DNA of 64,000 nucleotides from Nepenthes gracilis (Eukaryota; Streptophyta; Magnoliopsida; Caryophyllales; Nepenthaceae), in contig BSYO01000025.1 of NCBI GenBank assembly GCA_033239525.1, positions 12,372,001 to 12,436,000 on the forward strand. The letters run 5' to 3'. Numbering within the stretch: position 1 is the stretch's first letter; every line of letters begins with the position of its first letter. Shown piece after piece: positions 62,193 through 64,000 of the stretch. A program made the translations under genes and the position numbers. The notes below the pieces were generated by a model. It was not told the origin of the DNA. It did not search any database and worked only from the letters and a program-made list of their open reading frames with translations.

Positions 62193-63296
62193 TGAAAAAG
62201 AACTTTTTGTCCTAAATTGTACAATCAAGTTTTGACCTTGGTAAAAACAGTGAAAGTAGTAAAAATTAAATATTTAATACACGTAAAGAATATTTATGTC
62301 TAGATGTTAGAGATAAGGATAAGTATGAAAAATATAACTAAGCATAAACAATAGTAAAAAGACATGATTTTTAGTGACGAAGGGAAAACTTGATACCCAC
62401 GGTAATCGAGAAAAACCCTCCGGGCTTCAACGGCCAAGGAAGCAATGCATTATGAAAATCAACTTCTAGACCAGGTGGTAACGACTCGCTAACCTAGCCG
62501 ACTTACTCCTGTCTTGTGATCCCTATCAAGGAACTCCTTGGATTTGCTCGCGGCAATGGAACCGAACACCTTCCGGTTTTCACGTCAATCTTTCCTCTTT
62601 AGCCACTTGAATTGCTGAACATGATCAAGTCTCCTTCTTTAACACACCGACGTCTCCAACGAAGGTAGAATGATGTAGGCATTCAAAAAGGTAAAGAGAA
62701 AAATATAGAGAAAACTATTTAAAACATGAGGCTCAAGGTTGTAACTTTTAGTTTTTTCAAAAGAAGTAAGACCAATAGAGTTTTTAACAACAATTCTTCT
62801 CAAGTGAGGCACGAAATTGATCTTCCAATGAGTCCCCGGGTTCCAAAAATATAAGCTAAGTATTTATAGAGGGCTCAAATAACGCATTTAAAAACTTGCC
62901 CTTTACATCGGCGCTTGAGCACAGCTCGAGAGCGCGGCGGGCTCACGGAGAGTTTTCAAAGAAACCCTACGTGGAAACCCTCCGTGTGCTCGAGCGCGCG
63001 GCGAGCACATGAAGGGTTTCCAGAAAAAACCCTACGTGAGCTCGGCGGGGGTGGCGCTGCAATGACAGGGACCATTCTGGATTTTAGGGTTGAACGGGTA
63101 GCGGCGCACGGAGGCGCGAATGAGCAGACGGGCTCAGTGATTTGGAGAGCACACCACGGCGAGGCACGAATTCTGAAGTCGAGAATGGACAGCAACGGAT
63201 GAATGTTGATACTGTAACCCGACAACTCACAACCCGACATCGATATAATAATATGTATGGTCACAAAATATATCAATTAGATAAATATCTCTAATA
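62193..63296 (-). repeat. 5' LTR of the gag-only Copia element
   Basis: 1104 bp, about 124 bp longer than its partner because of extra GC-rich sequence around 62920-63060. That sequence has repeated 'gctcgagcgcg' and 'aaaccctacgtg' words. The - strand start is TATTAG instead of TGTTAG, a terminal mutation. Confidence 0.92.
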
Positions 63297-63301
63297 ATAA
63301 A

Positions 63302-64000
63302 GTTTATATAAATTTAATATATATCATGATCCACTTGATAACAGTCAGGTAAACGAAAGAAAAAAAAAGTTTAATCAAATATCATATTTTAATTAAAAAG
63401 TTTTAATGAAAAATTCATAAAATTTGTGAATTTTTATTATAAAAATCAATTAAATTATATGATCAAAAGAAAACACAACAGTTAAAATTATTGCTCTGAG
63501 ATCACATGTAATCTTCTTAATGTGTATTAAGTTTTAATTCTAGAATTTTATTATTATAATTCTTAACTTATTATTATGTCTAAAAATAAATTTATATATA
63601 TGCATAAATGTTATACTTTAACTTTTCAAAAATAATTTATAGAACTAAAAATTATACCAAAAATGTTCTTGTGTTAAAGGAGTAGGAGATGATTTATCTC
63701 TATTCTATATTTTTAAAGACTTATAGGGATTTTTTTATGATTTTTGTACATCTTAAAATGACTACTATAGATAAATTTTTATAGAATAAGAGATGATTAT
63801 TATTAAATTATTAAAATGTCTTACTTTTTTTACGAAAATGTATCTTAAATAAGCATACTTTTCATAAAATTTTTATTTCATTAATTGTAAATAATTAATA
63901 TATTTAAACTAATTATATAAATTTGTATCATTTTATTCAAATGTAATAAATCAGTATATACATATCTTGTTATGTGGACCATTTTTTAACAATCTAGAGA
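63302..64000. other. AT-rich DNA
   Basis: No gene or element seen to the end of the window. Confidence 0.55.

Larger units (their letters stand above)
58913..63296 (-). mobile_element. Complete non-autonomous Copia LTR element with gag only (TR-GAG type)
   Basis: Oriented on the - strand. The 5' LTR is 62193-63296, the 3' LTR is 58913-59892, and the internal region is 2300 bp. Perfect target duplications ataaa lie at 58908-58912 and 63297-63301. The PBS and polypurine tract are intact. The internal region encodes SIRE-type Copia gag only; protease, integrase, reverse transcriptase and RNase H are missing. LTR identity is roughly 89-90% by eye, with many C/T and G/A changes. So the insertion is old, and movement must have relied on enzymes from another element. 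Confidence 0.92.

Overview
This window looks like nuclear DNA of a flowering plant. It is strongly AT-rich. It holds one intact gene, a tau-class glutathione S-transferase (a land-plant GST class) with a single phase-0 GT-AG intron. Nearly all the rest is plant transposable-element sequence: Ty3/gypsy and Ty1/copia LTR elements, solo LTRs, MITEs, tRNA-derived SINEs and a CACTA-like element. I see no bacterial-style operons, no rRNA or tRNA genes and no CRISPR arrays. The species cannot be fixed from sequence alone.

Layout. 1-8783: AT-rich DNA carrying a decayed Ty3/gypsy element on the + strand (gag, protease and reverse transcriptase remnants at 3.7-6.0 kb). 8784-17834: two direct copies of a 0.77-kb sequence enclose a 5'-truncated Tat-like gypsy element. 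That element has antisense ORFs, a purine tract and a 3' LTR, and a 3.2-kb solo LTR full of microsatellites is nested inside it. 18457-20906: the GST gene on the - strand, with two SINE-like insertions in its intron and a TATA box upstream. 21.0-24.2 kb: AT-rich DNA with a Harbinger-type MITE whose centre has become a TAA microsatellite. 24240-28060: the 3' end of an unidentified - strand gene, broken by a Copia LTR, followed by decayed Copia gag-pol. 28.1-35.4 kb: a direct repeat, a second MITE with TTA target duplications, a possible first exon on the - strand, and gypsy LTR debris. 35.7-39.4 kb: four consecutive GC-rich minisatellite arrays. 39.4-41.8 kb: two gypsy LTR fragments meeting in inverted orientation. 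41.8-48.1 kb: a CACTA-like element holding a recognisable alcohol dehydrogenase exon remnant. 48.1-58.9 kb: gypsy LTR debris, a perfect solo LTR (53471-54466, target duplication AATAG) and a second probable solo LTR (55298-57963). 58908-63301: a structurally complete non-autonomous Copia (SIRE-type) element with both LTRs, PBS, purine tract and a perfect ATAAA target duplication, but encoding only gag.

How it works together. The GST is the only part expected to make a functional protein, in cytosolic detoxification by glutathione conjugation. The surrounding DNA records nested insertion, LTR-LTR recombination leaving solo LTRs, probable break repair with filler DNA, and simple-repeat growth inside LTRs. 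The most interesting items are the gag-only LTR element, the long duplication flanking filler retrotransposon DNA, the ADH exon inside a CACTA-like element, and the chain of minisatellites. Element boundaries are by eye and are firm only where target duplications or PBS/PPT sites are cited.
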